From Bacteroidetes bacterium CG12_big_fil_rev_8_21_14_0_65_60_17 (GTDB lineage Bacteria; Bacteroidota; Rhodothermia; Rhodothermales; UBA10348): a stretch of 34,819 nt of DNA. A model generated the notes under the pieces. That model was not told the origin of the DNA. It worked only from the letters and a program-made list of their open reading frames with translations, and made no database searches. The stretch lies in NCBI GenBank assembly GCA_002787815.1, contig PCUY01000065.1, forward strand, positions 1-34,819, written 5' to 3'. The position numbers and the translations under genes are program-made. The number at the start of each line of letters is the position of its first letter. Within the stretch, counting starts at the first letter, position 1. Below are positions 24,034 through 32,916 of this stretch, piece after piece.

Positions 24034-25247
24034 CATCCATGACATCTCCCGCGGCCATGACCCGCGATGAACTCATGCAGCTCGAGGACCGTCTTCAGCT
24101 GCGCACCTACAACAAGCTGCCCATCGTGGTGGAGCGCGCCGAAGGATCGTGGCTCTGGGATGTAGATGGGAGGCGCTATCTGGATTTCTATGGGGGGCAT
24201 TGTGTTGCGCTCCTCGGGCACGCGCATCCGCGCGTTGTGAGGGCGGTTACGGAGCAGAGCCGGAGCATCCTGTTCTACTCGAATCTGGTGTATTCGCCGG
24301 TCAGGGCGCGTGCGGCGAAGAAGCTGATGGATCTGGCTCCGTGCGAGATGAAGCAGGTGTTTTTCTGCTCGACGGGGACGGAGGCGAACGAGACGGCGCT
24401 CAAACTGGCACGCAAGGCGACGGGGCGGGCGCGGGTTGTGGCCATGGACGGGGATTTTCACGGCCGCACGATGGGGTCGCTCGCCGCTACGTCGCATCAG
24501 AAGTACCGCGATGGGTATGAAAAGGTATTTCCGGAGACGGTTTTCGTGCCCTTCGGGGACGAGGCGGCGCTCCGTGAGGCGCTTCGGCATGAGGCAGGCG
24601 TGGCGGCGGTAATCGTCGAGCCTATCCAGTCCATGGCGGGCGTGACGACGGCTCCAGCCTCGTATTTCCAGGCCATGCGCCGGCTTTGTGATGAGGCGGG
24701 CACCATGCTGGTGTTCGACGAGGTGCAGACCGGCGTGGGACGCACCGGAACGTTCTCGATATCGGACCGCTACGGCATGCGACCGGACATGATTACGCTG
24801 GCCAAGAGCCTGGGGTCGGGTGTGCCTGTGGGGGCCGTGCTCGTCAACCAGAAGATTGCCGATACGGTGGGATACGGCGACCAGGGGACGACATTCGGTG
24901 GCGGCATGATGGCCATGGCGGCAATGGAAGCGACGCTCGATGCGCTGCGCGAGGATGGCCTCATGGAGCGCGCAACGGAAATACACGACCGTATTTTTGA
25001 CGGGATCCGCAAGTACGGGGGGACGCTCCGCGGGGAGGGGTGCCTGATTGGCCTGGAGGCGTCGCGCCCGGTGGCTCCCATCCTGAAGGGGTTGCGTGAT
25101 GAGGGCGTGATTGCCGGTGGGTCGCTCGATCCGAATGTGATGCGGCTCATGCCGCCGCTCACGGCGACCGACGAGGAAGTGGACTTTTTTATAGATGCGT
25201 TCGCGCGCGTCGTGGAACCCATGCTGGCTGCCGATCATGAAGACTGA
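24030..25247 (+). CDS. argD: N-acyl-ornithine aminotransferase
   Basis: ArgD is a class III PLP aminotransferase converting N-acyl-glutamate semialdehyde to N-acyl-ornithine. The 405-residue protein shows FFCSTGTEANETALKLARKA (PLP phosphate binding), MDGDFHGRTMGS, VFDEVQTGVGRTGTF (Asp contacting the PLP ring) and the Schiff-base lysine in ITLAKSLGSGVPVGAVL. It is the generic acetylornithine/succinylornithine/4-aminobutyrate class; the cluster context defines its role. ATGA overlap with argC; its last 11 bp overlap argF'. Confidence 0.94.
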   Translation: MTSMTSPAAMTRDELMQLEDRLQLRTYNKLPIVVERAEGSWLWDVDGRRYLDFYGGHCVALLGHAHPRVVRAVTEQSRSILFYSNLVYSPVRARAAKKLMDLAPCEMKQVFFCSTGTEANETALKLARKATGRARVVAMDGDFHGRTMGSLAATSHQKYRDGYEKVFPETVFVPFGDEAALREALRHEAGVAAVIVEPIQSMAGVTTAPASYFQAMRRLCDEAGTMLVFDEVQTGVGRTGTFSISDRYGMRPDMITLAKSLGSGVPVGAVLVNQKIADTVGYGDQGTTFGGGMMAMAAMEATLDALREDGLMERATEIHDRIFDGIRKYGGTLRGEGCLIGLEASRPVAPILKGLRDEGVIAGGSLDPNVMRLMPPLTATDEEVDFFIDAFARVVEPMLAADHED

Positions 25248-26340
25248 GGGGCCGCTGCGTCATCTGCTGAACTGGAATGAGGTGCCGGCGGGCGTCTGGG
25301 ATGCGTGCCTGGAGCGGGCGTTGGCGTTCGGCGCGGGTGCGGCGGATGCTTCTGGTGCGGCGGGCGCTTCTGCCATGGCGGGCGCTTCTGGCGGGGCGGC
25401 GCGGACTGGCGCGGCCGGGCCGGGCGCGGGCCGCGAAGTGGTGCTGCTTTTTTTCAATGATTCCCTGCGCACACGCGTCTCCATGGAAATGGCAGCGCGG
25501 GGCCTCGGGGCTGGCGTCTCGACGGTCGTTCCCGGGCAGGGGACGTGGGGGTTCGCCTGGGGCGACGCGCCCATGACGGGGACCGAAGCGGAGCATATCG
25601 AGGAGGCGGTGGGCGTGCTGTCGCGCTACGCCGACGTGCTGGGCGTCCGACTCTTTGCATCGGGTACGGATCTGGAGGCGGACCGGACCGATGCGCGTCT
25701 GCGCAGGATTACGGCCACGGCGTCGGTACCGGTGGTGAACCTGGAGTCGGCGTGGTATCATCCGTGTCAGGCGCTGGCCGATGCGGCGGTGCTCAGGCGG
25801 CTCGGGTTTGGCGGGGGTGGCGGCGCGGGCCGCGGCAAATTCGTGCTCTCGTGGGCGCCGCACCCCAGAGCACTTCCGATGGCGGTGCCGAATTCGGCGG
25901 TTTTGGCGGCCGCGCGGCTCGGGATGGAGGTGACGGTGGCGAGGCCGGAGGGGTTCGGGCTCGACAGCGCGGTGATACGTGCGGCCCGCGCGGCCGCAGC
26001 GGGAAGTGGCGGAAGTGTGACCGAGAGCAGTGACCAGCGGGCGGCGTTCGAAGGCGCGGACGTGATCTACGCCAAGAGTTGGGGCGGCATGGGGCGCTAC
26101 GCCGATCCGGCGGCCGAAGAGGCGGCGCGCCTCGCACTCGTGGAGGGTCCGGCGTCCTGGCGCGTGACGGCGCCGCTCATGGCGCAGACAAAAAATGCGG
26201 CTTTCATGCACTGCCTTCCCCTCAGGCGGGGCATGGTGGTCGATGCGGACGTTCTGCGGAGTGAGAACGCGGTGCACCTGGAGCAGGCGGAGTACCGGTT
26301 GCATGCGCAGAAGGCTATTCTGGAGTGGATCTGGTCGTGA
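25237..26340 (+). CDS. argF': N-succinyl-(or acetyl-)ornithine carbamoyltransferase
   Basis: This is the ArgF' class that carbamoylates N-acylated ornithine, not ornithine. Motifs: carbamoyl-phosphate site FFNDSLRTRVSME, HPCQALAD, SWAPHPRALPMAVPNS (diagnostic of the N-acyl class) and FMHCLPLRRGMVVDADVL. At the residue that separates acetyl (Glu, in TEEH) from succinyl (Pro, in KPEH) enzymes, this protein has Ala118 in GTEAEHIEEA. Mutagenesis of the Xanthomonas acetyl enzyme at that position to small residues is known to give succinyl activity, so succinyl-ornithine is the likelier substrate. Residues ~30-66 are a Gly/Ala/Ser insertion absent from homologues. Start 25237 is preferred; the longer ORF begins inside argD. 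Confidence 0.92.
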   Translation: MKTEGPLRHLLNWNEVPAGVWDACLERALAFGAGAADASGAAGASAMAGASGGAARTGAAGPGAGREVVLLFFNDSLRTRVSMEMAARGLGAGVSTVVPGQGTWGFAWGDAPMTGTEAEHIEEAVGVLSRYADVLGVRLFASGTDLEADRTDARLRRITATASVPVVNLESAWYHPCQALADAAVLRRLGFGGGGGAGRGKFVLSWAPHPRALPMAVPNSAVLAAARLGMEVTVARPEGFGLDSAVIRAARAAAAGSGGSVTESSDQRAAFEGADVIYAKSWGGMGRYADPAAEEAARLALVEGPASWRVTAPLMAQTKNAAFMHCLPLRRGMVVDADVLRSENAVHLEQAEYRLHAQKAILEWIWS

Positions 26341-27143
26341 ATATGAAGCATCCTGTGCCTGTGGTCGTGAAAGTCGGCGGCGCGCTGCTCGGCGAATCGG
26401 TGGACCGGCGTGCGTTCTGGTCGCAGATCGCGGCGCTGGGGCCCGCCGTCGTGGTACACGGCGGCGGGCCCCAGCTGACGGCGATGGCCGAAAGGCTTGG
26501 GTATTCGCCGCGCGTTGTCCAGGGGCGGCGCGTCACCGGCCCGCACGATCTGGATATGGTACGGTGGGTGCTGCGCGGTGAGCTGTCGACGCTGCTCGTA
26601 ACGGAGGCGCTCACGGCTGGCGTGCGGGCCGTCGGCGTGAGCGCCGTGGACGCGGACATGGTCCGCGTCACGCGCCGCCCCCCCTGGAACATGGACGGAG
26701 AGACGGTGGATTTCGGATTCGTGGGCGATATCGAGCGGGTTTCGCCCGGCCTGGCCCTGGATCTGCTGACAGCCGGATATACCCCCATTGTGACGCCGAT
26801 GGGCCGGGACGCGGATGGCCAGATCTATAATGTAAACGCCGACACCGTGGCGGCGGCGCTCGCCGGAGCCGTGGGCGCCGGGGTGTTGCTGCTCGTGACC
26901 GAAGCCGCGGCCGTGCGCGACGTGCACGGCGAGCGCGTAACCGAACTGACGCCAGCATCCATTGAGCGTGCAAAAACCGACGGCTGGATTGCCGGCGGCA
27001 TGCGCGTCAAGGTGGACGTCGCTCTCGGCGCGCTGGCCGCCGGCACACAGACTGTCTGGATCTGCGGTCCGGACGATATCGCGTCGCGCCAGCGTGCCAC
27101 CCGGATCGTGCCTGAACCGGACAATCGCGCGACCAACTCATGA
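26337..27143 (+). CDS. argB: N-acyl-glutamate kinase
   Basis: ArgB phosphorylates the gamma-carboxylate of N-acyl-glutamate. The protein is an amino-acid kinase: VVVKVGGALLGE with the catalytic Lys, AVVVHGGGPQLTAMAERLG, NVNADTVAAALAGAVGAG and the C-terminal GGMRVKVDVALGAL. It lacks the N-terminal helix typical of arginine-inhibited hexameric kinases, so feedback control at this step is doubtful. Start choices are GTG 26325, GTG 26337 and ATG 26343; 26337 gives the GTGA overlap used elsewhere in this window and an 11-base spacing from GGAG (26322-26325). Confidence 0.93.
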   Translation: MNMKHPVPVVVKVGGALLGESVDRRAFWSQIAALGPAVVVHGGGPQLTAMAERLGYSPRVVQGRRVTGPHDLDMVRWVLRGELSTLLVTEALTAGVRAVGVSAVDADMVRVTRRPPWNMDGETVDFGFVGDIERVSPGLALDLLTAGYTPIVTPMGRDADGQIYNVNADTVAAALAGAVGAGVLLLVTEAAAVRDVHGERVTELTPASIERAKTDGWIAGGMRVKVDVALGALAAGTQTVWICGPDDIASRQRATRIVPEPDNRATNS

Positions 27144-28231
27144 GCGCTGTATCTCCCGATATCACTACGCTCCAGCTGCACCGCGACCTCGTCGCCATTC
27201 CGTCGCTGAGCCGTCAGGAAGCCGCTGCGGCCGACCACCTGGAAGCGTGGCTGCGCGCCCGCGGTGTGGATGTGGTGCGTTACGGCGACAACGTGGTCGC
27301 CTCAACAGGCGACGGAGCAGTAGCCGACCGCACGCTGCTCCTGAACTCGCATCTCGACGTCGTGCCGCCGTCGGCCGACCACCCGTTTTCGCCCTTCGAG
27401 CCCGTCGTTCACGATGGCGCCGTCTGGGGGCGGGGATCGGTCGATGCGAAGGGGTGTGTGGCCGCCATGGCGTCGGCGCTCGTGGCCTGGTCGCGCCGGA
27501 AGGACCCACGGCGAGGCCGCCTCGTGGGCGCGTTTACGACGTGCGAAGAGCTGGGGGGTGCGGAGAACGGTCTTGAGGACATCCTGCCGAAGCTGGGAGC
27601 GCTCGACGCGGCGCTCGTCGGCGAGCCGACCCACATGCAGCCCTGCACAGCGCAGAAGGGGCTGCTCATCCTGAAACTCGTAGCGCACGGACGTTCGGCG
27701 CACGCCGCCCGCGCCGCCGAGGGCGAAAATGCCATACTGAAGGCGGCAGAGGCCGTCCGCCTGCTGGACGCCCTCTCGTTTTCGCCCGACGATCCGCTCC
27801 TGGGGCCGGTCACCTGCGTTCCGACCGTTATCGAGGGGGGCGCTGCCCGCAACGTTGTGCCCGATGCCTGCACCGTCTGGCTCGACATCCGGTCCACGCC
27901 GACGTGGCCGCACGACCGTATTTTGTCCCACGTGTCACGTCACATGGGCGGGATCGTGGATGTCGTGGTGCATAGCGACCGGTTGCATCCCGTCGGAACA
28001 GACCACGCGGAAGACATTGTGCAGGCGTGTATTCGCAGCTCAGGCCGCGAACCCTTCGGATCGCCCACCGTATCGGACTGGGTGCATCTGCGCCGCGTTC
28101 CCACCGTCAAGATCGGGCCCGGCGACAGCCGGCTCTCCCACACGCCGCGCGAGCATCTCCCCATAACCGGGTTGGAGCATGCCGTCTCGATGTATGTCAA
28201 CATCATCGACGCCTATTTCGGAAAGTCATGA
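27140..28231 (+). CDS. argE: N-acyl-ornithine/citrulline deacylase (M20 family)
   Basis: An M20 zinc amidohydrolase that would remove the acyl group from N-acyl-citrulline (in the ArgF' pathway the deacylation follows carbamoylation). Metal-site motifs: LLLNSHLDVVPPSADHPFSP, WGRGSVDAKGCVAAMASAL, FTTCEELGGAENG with the catalytic Glu, and LVGEPTHMQPC. The C-terminal HTPREHLPITGLE carries the last metal His. 363 residues. ATGA overlaps on both sides. Substrate (acetyl or succinyl) follows whatever the ArgF' uses; DapE-type activity is a less likely alternative given context. Confidence 0.92.
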   Translation: MSAVSPDITTLQLHRDLVAIPSLSRQEAAAADHLEAWLRARGVDVVRYGDNVVASTGDGAVADRTLLLNSHLDVVPPSADHPFSPFEPVVHDGAVWGRGSVDAKGCVAAMASALVAWSRRKDPRRGRLVGAFTTCEELGGAENGLEDILPKLGALDAALVGEPTHMQPCTAQKGLLILKLVAHGRSAHAARAAEGENAILKAAEAVRLLDALSFSPDDPLLGPVTCVPTVIEGGAARNVVPDACTVWLDIRSTPTWPHDRILSHVSRHMGGIVDVVVHSDRLHPVGTDHAEDIVQACIRSSGREPFGSPTVSDWVHLRRVPTVKIGPGDSRLSHTPREHLPITGLEHAVSMYVNIIDAYFGKS

Positions 28232-29544
28232 GTAAAAAACCCATCTGGTTCAAGGAAGGAGCGGCCGCTGACTGGGTCACCCGATTCACGGTCGGCGATG
28301 ACCCCTATTGGGACACCATCCTGCTGCCCTACGACCTGCGCGCGTCCCGGGCCCATGCCCGCGGCCTGGTGACGGCGGGCGTGCTAACGGACGAGGAATT
28401 CAGCGCACTCGACGAGGCCATTGCCGGGCTCGAAGCGCGCGACGACCTGACAGTCAACGTTGCGGACGAGGACTGCCACTCGCTCATTGAACGTCTGCTC
28501 ACCGAGCGGGTCGGAGACATCGGCCGCCGCATCCACACGGGCAGAAGCCGCAACGACCAGGTGCTCGCGGCCCTTCGGCTCTGGATGACAGATACGCTCG
28601 CCGCGCTCACCCGCGGTCTTGGAGACGTCGCGACCGCCCTTCTTGACATCGCAGACCAGGGCCACGACCGCTTCCTGCCGGGCTATACGCACATGCAGCG
28701 GGCCATGCCATCGAGTGTGGCGGTATGGGCGCACGGATACGCCGAAAACCTGATCGACGACCTGCGCGCCGTTCGCGACGCCCGCAGGCAGGTCAGCGCA
28801 TCGCCCCTCGGAAGCGCCGCGGGGTACGGCGTGCCGTTCCTGGATATGGCGCGTAAGCAGGTCTCCGATGAACTCGGGTTCGACCGGCTGCAGACGAGTG
28901 TGGCCGCCGTTCAGCTCTCGCGCGGCAAACTGGAACTGCACGCCGTGCACGCCATGGTGCAAGTGGCCATGACGCTTAACCGCCTTGCGTCCGATCTGGT
29001 GCTTTTTGCGAGCGCCGAGTACGGTTTTGTCACGCTTCCCCGCGAATACACGACAGGCAGCAGCATCATGCCTCAGAAACGGAATCCGGACGTGCTGGAA
29101 CTGGCCCGGGCGGCGCTGCACCGGATTACGGCCGAAATGCAGGTCCTGATATCGGTGCCTTCCAATCTGTCTTCCGGCTACCACCGCGACCTGCAACTCA
29201 CCAAGGAAGCGGTCATGCGGGCGCTGCTCCGCGGCCAGGACCTGGTGGCGGCCATGGCTGCCGTCCTGCCGGGCGTTGAGTTCGTGGATGAGCGCCTTGA
29301 AGCCGCCCGATCGGCCGATCTCTATGCCACGGCCCGCGCACTCGATCTCGTTCGCCAGGGCGTGCCGTTCCGCACGGCATACCGCCAAACGGCCGAGGCT
29401 CCGGACGCCTGGCAGGCCTACCGCACGGCCCCGGCTGCGGACACGTATACGCATGAAGGTGCTCCGGGCCGCACCCGCACAGCGGGCGCGGCCCTCCGCA
29501 CCGAACTCGCGCGCCTCATACCCGAAGCAGATACTGGAGCTTGA
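28228..29544 (+). CDS. argH: Argininosuccinate lyase
   Basis: ArgH splits argininosuccinate to arginine and fumarate, the last arginine step. The ATG at 28228 overlaps the argE stop (ATGA) and gives 438 residues. Superfamily motifs: ERVGDIGRRIHTGRSRNDQV, LPGYTHMQRAMPSS with the catalytic His, and the signature TTGSSIMPQKRNPDVLELAR with the catalytic Ser loop. The gene ends the arginine cluster; its final 29 bp overlap tail-to-tail with the DUF5916 gene on the other strand. Confidence 0.95.
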   Translation: MSKKPIWFKEGAAADWVTRFTVGDDPYWDTILLPYDLRASRAHARGLVTAGVLTDEEFSALDEAIAGLEARDDLTVNVADEDCHSLIERLLTERVGDIGRRIHTGRSRNDQVLAALRLWMTDTLAALTRGLGDVATALLDIADQGHDRFLPGYTHMQRAMPSSVAVWAHGYAENLIDDLRAVRDARRQVSASPLGSAAGYGVPFLDMARKQVSDELGFDRLQTSVAAVQLSRGKLELHAVHAMVQVAMTLNRLASDLVLFASAEYGFVTLPREYTTGSSIMPQKRNPDVLELARAALHRITAEMQVLISVPSNLSSGYHRDLQLTKEAVMRALLRGQDLVAAMAAVLPGVEFVDERLEAARSADLYATARALDLVRQGVPFRTAYRQTAEAPDAWQAYRTAPAADTYTHEGAPGRTRTAGAALRTELARLIPEADTGA

Positions 29545-31864
29545 AGAAGACCTGACGGCGGGTCTGGCCGAAGACCGTTCGCTGCAAGGCGTCCGATTCC
29601 GCCGAGGGGCTCGCCGGATTGACTCCCGTCACACGGTCCTGCAGTTCATGCGACGACCCGATGTGGAACACCGTGAACGGACTTACCCGAAAGGTTACGA
29701 GCGGGTCAATCTGGATCGATTCCGAAAAGTCATTGTACTGCACGATGACGCGTGCCAAAAGCTTGCGCGTGAACTGGTAGTTTGTCCGCGTTCGCAATAT
29801 GTACCCGGCGAAGAAGTCATCGCCGGTTTCCTTGCTCCTAAGCCGCGAGTAATTCAGGCTGGGGGAGAAAACGAGCCGGTCGTTCGGCCTGAGCGTCGCA
29901 TTCAACCTTCCGCTGAGTTGCCGGCCGAGCTCGGGCGAAGATGTCCGGAAAATAGCTTCACCGAGCGAAACAAAGGCCCCGAGCTGCACCTGCTTGGTAA
30001 GCACCGTGTTCACGTTTGCACTTCCCTTGAGCATATTGTCGAACTGGACACCCGCGAAGCGCTCACTCGACGTATTGATGTCGGCACCGACGAAGGTCTG
30101 GCGGATGAGTTGTGCGCGAACACCGCCCACAATCCAGTTGTCCTTGCGCTCACCGTCCCAGTTCCAGACGCGACCGATGGCCATCCAGGGCGTGAACCGG
30201 TCAACGTAGCGGTTGTCTTCGGTCCAGAAACTGTAGTCCTGGAAAAATGTCACGCGGCGGTTGTCATTCTGTGTAACAAAGCCGTTCTCCGTGCGAAAGG
30301 TCGGACTGGAATGCCAGTAATCGACATCGAATGACCAGTGACGGGCGTTGCGCTCCAGGCTTGAGTAGAGCGCATTGCCCCAGTACGACTCCCCATCGAG
30401 TGCCAGCGTGTGCGCGCCGTCGTCAAACGTGCCCTCCAGTCCGGCGGCACTACCCGCCGCCGCGGCATCGGCGCCATCCGCCTCACGCGTTCGATGTCCG
30501 AGCGCCTGCCACTCGAACTGGTACTTGGTGCTAAACCGCAGCGCCCCGTCGACGCCGAACGTCGTTCCCGATCCGCCCATGTCATACCGGCGGTCCGATA
30601 CCAGCCCGGCCACAAAGGAATTGTTTTCGAACGAGCGCCGTGCCCGGGCCACAGTGGCCCAACTTTCCCCGGCCGAGACCAGGCGGCTGCTTTCCTCGAG
30701 CGGAATCAGCAGCGGAGAGTTCTCGTCGCGGGCCGCGATATACCCGAGTGTCCAATTTCCGCTGCGTCCTGACAGTTTGCTGGCTGCAATCGGGTCATTG
30801 ATGGAGCGCGTATAGACGACGTCGAAATTGGTGTTGTAGAGGTCGGATCCCTCCTGGAAGAACTCCCGGCGCTCCGGAAAAAAGAGTGCGAACGGGGTAT
30901 TCACATCGATCTGGGCCGCATCCGATTCAATCTGACTGAAATCCGGATTGATCGTGGCATCGACCGTGATTTCCGACGTCACGCCGTACTTCAGGTTGAG
31001 GGAGGGAATCGAACTGGCGCCGTCGTTGTCAAGTCGGCCGGATAGGGCATTCCACTCAGAGCTCTGGCTTCCCGTGAACGACGGCAATATTTCCAGATTC
31101 CTGCCCGGCGAAACGCCCTCAATTCCGGTAATATGACCCAACTGGCACGGCATGCACGGGTTGTCCCGATCCAAGGCTGCCCATGAGTACGTATTGCGAG
31201 TCTCCCGCGGATGCGTTATCCAGTGCGTGAGGCGCCACGACTGCACGTCCCGCTCGGGAAAACGGAGGCTGCGGAAGGGAATGGCCATCTCCACTACATA
31301 CCCGCGGTCCGTGATGGTACCCGCCGACGTGTAGATCAGGTCGAACGAGCCGTCTTCTCCCTGCGGGCTGGTTCGCGTATCTCCCTGGATGCCATACGGA
31401 TTTGCTGACACGAAATAGACCGTCTGACCGTCCCCGTTGGTGTCCAGCATGAACCCGGCATAGTCATCCTGCCACATGGCATCGCGCTCGGAGTAACGCG
31501 CTCGGATGCGCGCAGGATCGTCCTCGATTTCATAGGCCACATACAGATTCTCGCTGTCATAGGCCATCCATGCCGTAATACCGATCGGCGGTTCGGCCAT
31601 TTCGTCCGGAAAGGTCTCGGAGAAGCCGGTCATCCGGCGGGCGTCCTTCCAGACAGCGTCCGACAGATCACCGTCCACTGCAGGCGCCACCTGGACGCGG
31701 GGAATTTCGGCGCGCGGCTCAATAAGGGGCGCGAATTCGGCGCCGGGCGAATTGTCCGGTTTCTCCGGCCGGGGGCCGACAAGTTGGACGGCGGCGGTCA
31801 AAACGAAGGTGGTCAGGACGAGGGCCCACCCGGCCAGTCCATGGGGCAGTGGCATACGGTGCAT
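29516..31864 (-). CDS. DUF5916/CBM9-like outer-membrane protein
   Basis: The 782-residue protein has an N-terminal hydrophobic signal (LVLTTFVLTAAVQLVG). A carbohydrate-binding-family-9-like sandwich follows at ~55-250: VAPAVDGDLSDAVWKDARRM, AWMAYDSENLYVAYEIEDDP, DDYAGFMLDTNGDGQTVYFV, VEMAIPFRSLRFPERDVQSW. The rest, from ~260, matches DUF5916, a putative TonB-less beta-barrel: SLNLKYGVTSEITVDATINP, FALFFPERREFFQEGSDLYN and amphipathic strands to the C-terminal FFKLQYLLRV. The family is widespread in Bacteroidota/Gemmatimonadota outer membranes; substrate unknown. The ATG at 31864 or 31855 could be the start. Confidence 0.9.
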   Translation of the reverse strand: MHRMPLPHGLAGWALVLTTFVLTAAVQLVGPRPEKPDNSPGAEFAPLIEPRAEIPRVQVAPAVDGDLSDAVWKDARRMTGFSETFPDEMAEPPIGITAWMAYDSENLYVAYEIEDDPARIRARYSERDAMWQDDYAGFMLDTNGDGQTVYFVSANPYGIQGDTRTSPQGEDGSFDLIYTSAGTITDRGYVVEMAIPFRSLRFPERDVQSWRLTHWITHPRETRNTYSWAALDRDNPCMPCQLGHITGIEGVSPGRNLEILPSFTGSQSSEWNALSGRLDNDGASSIPSLNLKYGVTSEITVDATINPDFSQIESDAAQIDVNTPFALFFPERREFFQEGSDLYNTNFDVVYTRSINDPIAASKLSGRSGNWTLGYIAARDENSPLLIPLEESSRLVSAGESWATVARARRSFENNSFVAGLVSDRRYDMGGSGTTFGVDGALRFSTKYQFEWQALGHRTREADGADAAAAGSAAGLEGTFDDGAHTLALDGESYWGNALYSSLERNARHWSFDVDYWHSSPTFRTENGFVTQNDNRRVTFFQDYSFWTEDNRYVDRFTPWMAIGRVWNWDGERKDNWIVGGVRAQLIRQTFVGADINTSSERFAGVQFDNMLKGSANVNTVLTKQVQLGAFVSLGEAIFRTSSPELGRQLSGRLNATLRPNDRLVFSPSLNYSRLRSKETGDDFFAGYILRTRTNYQFTRKLLARVIVQYNDFSESIQIDPLVTFRVSPFTVFHIGSSHELQDRVTGVNPASPSAESDALQRTVFGQTRRQVFFKLQYLLRV

Positions 31865-32095
31865 GCTGTATCGTGGTATGGGTCATGGATATGTCAGCGG
31901 CGTGGTGGGAATTCGCATGTGTCCCTACGGAGTTTCTCCGAAAGGGGTTACAGGCACTTGGAGCGTGGCGCGATGAAAAAGTTGGCAGACGGCCCGAAAA
32001 AAATTCATCAGACTTGCAAATATGGCCGCCAGGCTCCTTCTTTGATCGTTGTAACAGCTGAATCCATCAAAACACCCCATCCGAACTCCGAAGAC

Positions 32096-32188
32096 ATGAA
32101 CAAAAAGCTCAAAAAACAGCTCATTACCGCCGCTCTTATCCTGGTGGGCATCTTCATCGTCTTTGCCGTGGTAAGCCGGATTGCCTGA
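32096..32188 (+). CDS. Small one-TM membrane peptide
   Basis: A 30-codon ORF: basic start MNKKLKKQ, then a single hydrophobic helix LITAALILVGIFIVFAVVSR and the end IA. Lysines at the N-terminus and the length fit a small single-spanning inner-membrane protein. The frame extends upstream to an ATG at 31973 (71 codons, MKKLADGPKK...), but that part looks non-coding. It lies 59 bp before the transaldolase gene, same strand. No family recognised. Confidence 0.5.
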   Translation: MNKKLKKQLITAALILVGIFIVFAVVSRIA

Positions 32189-32207
32189 TGAGCGCTGGCC
32201 CGTTACC

Positions 32208-32240
32208 TTTGAGCAGAATCAACCTGCTACGATATTTTCG
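32208..32240 (+). promoter_or_regulatory. Candidate promoter of transaldolase gene
   Basis: TTTG (32208-32211), a 21-bp spacer and TATTTTCG (32233-32240) resemble the -33/-7 Bacteroidota promoter with one mismatch in the -7 box. The ATG of the transaldolase follows 7 bases later, implying a very short or absent 5' leader. Confidence 0.4.
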
Positions 32241-32247
32241 GTAACGC

Positions 32248-32904
32248 ATGAAGTTTTTTATAGATACGGCGGATCTCGACGAAATCCGCGAAGCCAACGA
32301 CCTGGGCGTCCTGGACGGCGTCACGACGAATCCGTCGCTGATGAAGAAGACGGGTGGCGTGGACTTCCACGCGCACATCCTCAGGATCTGTGAGATTGTG
32401 GATGGGGACGTGTCGGCCGAGGTCACGGCGACCGACTACGATGGGATGATGACGCAGGCCCACGAACTGGCGGCCATCCATGAGAACGTCGTGGTCAAAA
32501 TTCCGCTCATCAGGGAGGGCATCAAGGCCATCAAATCGCTCTCGGGCGAGGGCATAAAGACCAACTGCACCCTCTGTTTCTCGGCCTCGCAGGCACTCAT
32601 TGCCGCCAAGGCCGGTGCCACGTACATATCGCCATTCGTCGGGCGACTCGATGACATCTCGACCAATGGTATGGAACTCATTGGACAGATCGTTCAGATC
32701 TATTCCAACTACGGCTACGAGACGGAGGTACTCGCTGCATCCATCAGGCATCCCCTGCATGTGGTGGAGTCGGCCATGATGGGAGCTGACGTCGCTACGA
32801 TTCCCTTCAAGGTGATTACGCAGCTGTTGAAGCACCCGCTCACGGACAGCGGGCTGGAGCGGTTCATGGCCGATTGGGACGCGTTCGAAAACGCATCCCG
32901 GTAA
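32248..32904 (+). CDS. Transaldolase (small, TalC/MipB type)
   Basis: The 218-residue protein is the short transaldolase/fructose-6-phosphate aldolase class of the non-oxidative pentose phosphate pathway. The start [20 protein letters not shown] and [14 protein letters not shown] are diagnostic. The Schiff-base lysine lies in [39 protein letters not shown] and [11 protein letters not shown] complete the barrel. Whether it acts as transaldolase or F6P aldolase cannot be settled here. The next gene starts 12 bp downstream, so they probably form an operon. Confidence 0.95.
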   Translation: MKFFIDTADLDEIREANDLGVLDGVTTNPSLMKKTGGVDFHAHILRICEIVDGDVSAEVTATDYDGMMTQAHELAAIHENVVVKIPLIREGIKAIKSLSGEGIKTNCTLCFSASQALIAAKAGATYISPFVGRLDDISTNGMELIGQIVQIYSNYGYETEVLAASIRHPLHVVESAMMGADVATIPFKVITQLLKHPLTDSGLERFMADWDAFENASR

Positions 32905-32916
32905 GGGGCGGCTCCC

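Noticed and set aside
23595-25238. 547-residue minus-strand ORF
   Set aside because: Antisense shadow of argC/argD; Arg/His-rich translation without domains.
25237-26340. Ordinary ornithine carbamoyltransferase (ArgF) or aspartate carbamoyltransferase
   Set aside because: WAPHPRALPMAVPNS and FMHCLPLRRGMVVDADV fit the N-acyl-ornithine class, and the cluster context agrees.
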